Source: CAYXVF01 sp964468125
GTDB lineage: Bacteria > Myxococcota > XYA12-FULL-58-9 > CAYXVF01
Reading direction: 5' to 3'
Length of the DNA stretch: 17,887 nt
NCBI GenBank assembly: GCA_964468125.1
Contig: CAYXVF010000120.1
Coordinates: 1 to 17,887, forward strand
The notes beneath the pieces were generated by a model, which worked only from the letters and a program-made list of their open reading frames with translations, was not told where the DNA came from and searched no databases. Every line of letters starts with the position of its first letter. Position 1 is the first letter of the stretch. This document shows positions 15,367 to 17,887 of this stretch, one piece after another. Made by a program: the position numbers and the translations under genes.

Positions 15367-15987
15367 ATGAAACCGTTCATGGTCGGCATCGCGGGGGGAA
15401 CGGGATCGGGCAAGAGCACGATCGCGCAAAAGATCCGCGAAGGCATTCCCGACGGCGCCTGCGCCACGCTCGACCACGACAGCTACTATCGCGAGCACCC
15501 GGAGCTGACCGGCGAAGAGCGGGCGCTCGTCAACTACGACCACCCGGACGCGCTCGACAACGACCTGTTGCTACGGCACCTCGACGCGTTGCGCAGCGGC
15601 TGCGCCGTCGACGTGCCGATCTACGACTTCGTGACCCACAGCCGCAAACGCGAGACCCGCCGGGTCGAGCCTCGCCCGGTCGTGGTCGTCGAGGGAATTC
15701 TGACCTTCGTCGACCCGAGGGTGCGCGAACGGCTCGATGTGAAGATCTTCGTCGACACGGATCCGGACATTCGCGTGTTTCGCCGCATTCGTCGCGACAT
15801 GGAACACCGTGGAAGAACCTTTCAACAGGTCCGGGAGCAGTACTATACGACGGTGAGGCCGATGCACCTTCAATTCGTCGAGCCCAGCAAGCGCTGGGCA
15901 GACCTGATCATCCCCGAAGGCGGCAACAACTCAGTGGCAATCGAGATGATCATTGGGCGTCTGACGCAGGTTCCGCGCCTGCCCTAG
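15367..15987 (+). CDS. udk: Uridine kinase
   Basis: A 206-aa nucleoside kinase that phosphorylates uridine and cytidine to UMP and CMP in pyrimidine salvage, close to the usual length of about 210. The P-loop GGTGSGKST is at 10-18. LDHDSYYRE, NYDHPDALDND, VPIYDFVTHSR, VVVVEGIL, VDTDPDIRVFRRIRRDMEHR and WADLIIPEGGNN follow in the family order. The ATG at 15367 has a GGATGGGG purine stretch just upstream. It is the last gene of the plus-strand run. Its stop overlaps the stop of the converging gene: the four bases CTAG (15984-15987) supply the TAG on both strands. Confidence 0.95.
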   Translation: MKPFMVGIAGGTGSGKSTIAQKIREGIPDGACATLDHDSYYREHPELTGEERALVNYDHPDALDNDLLLRHLDALRSGCAVDVPIYDFVTHSRKRETRRVEPRPVVVVEGILTFVDPRVRERLDVKIFVDTDPDIRVFRRIRRDMEHRGRTFQQVREQYYTTVRPMHLQFVEPSKRWADLIIPEGGNNSVAIEMIIGRLTQVPRLP

Positions 15988-16985
15988 CCTTGCTCAACCT
16001 GGGCTTGGCGCACGATCTCCGCCACGCCAGCTCGACCGGCGAAGAGCCAGGGCAGCCCGAAGATTAGAACGGACAAGACGGTGAGCGGATAGCAGACCAT
16101 CGCGTATGCGGCGCTCTCCGTCGCGCTCACGCCGAAGATCGAAAGCCCCCAAACGAGTGCGGCTTGGTAGGGCCCGAGAAACCCAGGCCCAGCAGGTACC
16201 ATGATCCCGATGACGAGAATTGCGACGAGCATGAAGCCGCTGATCAACGGTAGGTCCCAACCGAAACCGAGCGCGAGCGCCCACATGCCGAGCCCGTTCG
16301 TCATCCAATAGGCGACGGTCCAAAGAATGAAGAGGCTGATCGCTTTCGCACTGGGCAGCGCGCGCAACCCGTCGACAAAGGCGCGAAGCATGCCCACCGC
16401 GCGCTCCGTCAGGCCGGGTGCGATCGGTTTGCCGATGCGCTCGATGAGATTGGGCACCCACCCGTGGGTGAGCAGCGCTCCCACGGACACGAGGGTCGCG
16501 CTCGCAAACACCGCGAGAGCGAGATACGCCGCGCTCTGCAGGGCCGTCGGAATTTCGTACTGCTCGCCGAGGAACGTCGTCGTGAAGAAGAACAAGAAGG
16601 TGACCAGAAGCCCGTCGATCGCCCGTTCGATCACCACGGATCCCAGTCCGCTCGACATCGGCGCCCCGCTCTCCTTCTTGAGCAAGTAGGGCCGCGCGAA
16701 CTCGCCGAGGCGCAGAGGTAAGAGCAGGATGAGCATCATCCCGATCCCCCCGATGCGAAAGAGCGACTTGGTGCTGATCTTCGCGAATGGCTCGATCAGG
16801 ATGTTCCAGCGCAGAATTCGGAACGCCTGCAATACCGTGTGCGCCACAAAAAACACGAGCACCATCAGCGGGTCGACGCTACGAATGACGTCGACCATCG
16901 CGGGAAAATCGACCTTGCGGAAGGCCAGATAGAGCATGACCCCGCTGACCGTCAGCGCGAGGACGAGGCGAATCGCGGTCTTCAC
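15984..16985 (-). CDS. UPF0104/LPG-synthase transmembrane-region family protein
   Basis: A 333-aa integral membrane protein with about eight hydrophobic segments, matching the family known as lysylphosphatidylglycerol synthase TM region (UPF0104, AglD/YbhN-like). Typical blocks are FRILRWNILIEPF, LLPLRLGEFARPYLLKKESG, SVVIERAIDGLL and PAGPGFLGPYQAAL. It lacks the soluble aminoacyl-transferase domain of true MprF, so it should not be called a lysylphosphatidylglycerol synthase; members of this type are thought to act as lipid or polyprenyl-lipid flippases. The GTG at 16985 overlaps the stop of the upstream PHP gene (GTGA), with GGAGG eight bases before it, so the pair is translationally coupled. 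This neighbourhood suggests cell-surface glycan or lipid traffic. Confidence 0.85.
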   Translation of the reverse strand: MKTAIRLVLALTVSGVMLYLAFRKVDFPAMVDVIRSVDPLMVLVFFVAHTVLQAFRILRWNILIEPFAKISTKSLFRIGGIGMMLILLLPLRLGEFARPYLLKKESGAPMSSGLGSVVIERAIDGLLVTFLFFFTTTFLGEQYEIPTALQSAAYLALAVFASATLVSVGALLTHGWVPNLIERIGKPIAPGLTERAVGMLRAFVDGLRALPSAKAISLFILWTVAYWMTNGLGMWALALGFGWDLPLISGFMLVAILVIGIMVPAGPGFLGPYQAALVWGLSIFGVSATESAAYAMVCYPLTVLSVLIFGLPWLFAGRAGVAEIVRQAQVEQG

Positions 16986-17719
16986 GGCACGAGCCTCCTG
17001 ATCTCCTCACCGAACGCGTCGGCGACGAGTGCCCTCGGATTGCCGTCGCATCCGAGCTCGACGAGCTCCTCACCATATGCGCCCCGCAAATGCTCGAGAG
17101 CCGCGGCGACCCATTCGCACTGCTCGGGGCGGTGCACGTCGCTGGCGAGAATGTGAGCGTCTCCGGTTTCGAGGAGCTCCTCCGCGCGTTTTCGCGCCCG
17201 ATCGCCGTAGACACCGACGAAGCTACCGATTTCGAGCTGGAGCTTCACTCCCCGCTCGACGAGCTCCCGGGCGTGGTCGGGCTCCATGAACTGATAGCGC
17301 TCTGGGTGCGCGAGCACGACGCGGTACCCTTTGGTCTGGATCCGGAAAAGGAGCTCGTCGACCTTGGGCACTCCCTCCCAGGGCAGCTCCACCAACAGCC
17401 AATGCCCTGCGCCGCCGATCGGGGTGATCTCGTGACCGTCGGCCATCCTCTCAAACAGCTCGGGCGTGACGCAGTGCTCCGAGTTCGGCAGCAAATTCAC
17501 GGAGATGGACGCGGCATCGAGTGCCTGGGTGAGGAGCGACCGTGCCGCCCGGGCCTTCTCCGGCCGGACGTCACCGCCGGAGCCCCCGCCGTGGTGCGGC
17601 GAGGGTGCGAGCGTGTCGAAGCCGCAAGCGACGAGTCCTCGAACGATCTGGACCGCCTCGGTCAGGCTCCGGGCTCCGTCGTCGACGGCCGGGAGCGCGT
17701 GATTGTGAATATCGAGCAT
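16982..17719 (-). CDS. CpsB/YwqE-type PHP-family tyrosine-protein phosphatase
   Basis: A 245-aa PHP-fold metal-dependent phosphatase of the CpsB/CapC/YwqE family, whose members remove phosphate from tyrosine kinases that control capsule and exopolysaccharide synthesis. Metal ligands are visible in DIHNHALPAVDDGA (3-16), SPHH (40-43), SEHC (80-83), LAHPERY (136-142) and ASDVH (192-196), so it should be active. No kinase or polysaccharide polymerase is present in the window, so the capsule link is inferred from the family. The ATG at 17719 has AGGAG about nine bases upstream. The gene is coupled to the downstream UPF0104 protein. The 168 bp upstream (17720-17887) hold no gene. Confidence 0.9.
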   Translation of the reverse strand: MLDIHNHALPAVDDGARSLTEAVQIVRGLVACGFDTLAPSPHHGGGSGGDVRPEKARAARSLLTQALDAASISVNLLPNSEHCVTPELFERMADGHEITPIGGAGHWLLVELPWEGVPKVDELLFRIQTKGYRVVLAHPERYQFMEPDHARELVERGVKLQLEIGSFVGVYGDRARKRAEELLETGDAHILASDVHRPEQCEWVAAALEHLRGAYGEELVELGCDGNPRALVADAFGEEIRRLVP

Positions 17720-17806
17720 GGCCCCCGGCTCCTATAGCGGTCCCAGACGCGCAGCGCTAGGTCGCTATTCTCTCCCTCTTCTCACATTCCCGATCGGAAT
17801 CGGCTG

Positions 17807-17831
17807 TCAGACGGTCGTTCCGCCCGTCTGA
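17807..17831. other. Perfect hairpin upstream of the PHP phosphatase gene
   Basis: TCAGACGG (17807-17814) and CCGTCTGA (17824-17831) form a perfect eight-pair stem with a nine-base loop, about 90 nt upstream of the PHP phosphatase start. No U-run follows on either strand, so a terminator is less likely than a protein-binding inverted repeat or leader structure. Its role is unknown. Confidence 0.4.
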
Positions 17832-17887
17832 GAGCGGGAATTGTCGGTTTGTAAGCCGCGGAGGGTGCATAGGGAGTCCAAGGCTTG

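Noticed and set aside
15984..16985. Naming the UPF0104 protein MprF
   Set aside because: The soluble aminoacyl-transferase domain is absent; only the membrane part is present.

Overview
The window is GC-rich bacterial DNA whose gene content points to a Myxococcota or related 'deltaproteobacterial' lineage. The main clue is a lipoprotein that carries an Asn-rich spacer, Cys-rich repeats of the kind common in myxobacteria, and lamin-tail-like modules. Supporting clues are lipoproteins of unknown role, a fused double-hotdog dehydratase and a small membrane-anchored LuxR protein. The lineage is inferred from gene style only. Two runs of exactly 100 N (4180-4279 and 6372-6471) are scaffold gaps, so the sequence is probably a draft or metagenome-derived assembly.

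Left part (1-4665): a LuxR-type HTH protein with two membrane helices (194-634, -), an unrecognised small membrane protein (763-1215, -), the N-terminal stump of an AI-2E/PerM-family permease (+), a heavily deleted SLC13/DASS transporter (-), an MscS-family mechanosensitive channel cut by a gap (-), and a broken secreted repeat protein (-). This part is unusual: three genes are interrupted at places where coding sequence is missing, not merely shifted in frame. That means either real gene decay or faulty joins in the assembly.

Centre (4898-9250): a large Cys-rich, lamin-tail-like lipoprotein (-) faces away from an enzyme of the arginine deiminase/amidinotransferase superfamily (+). That enzyme ends 2 nt from the stop of a bacterioferritin gene (-). 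Bacterioferritin lies behind its ferredoxin partner bfd. Two copies of the palindrome TGCGAAnnnTTCGCA lie upstream of bfd and a weaker related dyad lies between the two genes, suggesting control by a Fur-like iron regulator. A strong hairpin separates this iron unit from the next operon.

Right part (9068-17719): a probable four-gene minus-strand operon encodes a MaoC-type double-hotdog dehydratase, a lipoprotein of the alkaline phosphatase/phosphodiesterase superfamily that seems to have lost all metal ligands, a charged 176-aa protein and a 60-aa Lys/Ala-rich protein. Diverging from it is a plus-strand run of a SpoIID/LytB-like peptidoglycan enzyme, a SirB1-family transglutaminase-like protein and uridine kinase. 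The last pair (-) is a CpsB/YwqE-type PHP phosphatase coupled by overlapping codons to a UPF0104/LPG-synthase-TM membrane protein, suggesting envelope or polysaccharide work.

No tRNA, rRNA, CRISPR array, transposase or phage gene was seen. The observations most worth following are the pseudo-phosphatase operon, the paired iron-box palindromes, and the cluster of deletion-type junctions on the left.
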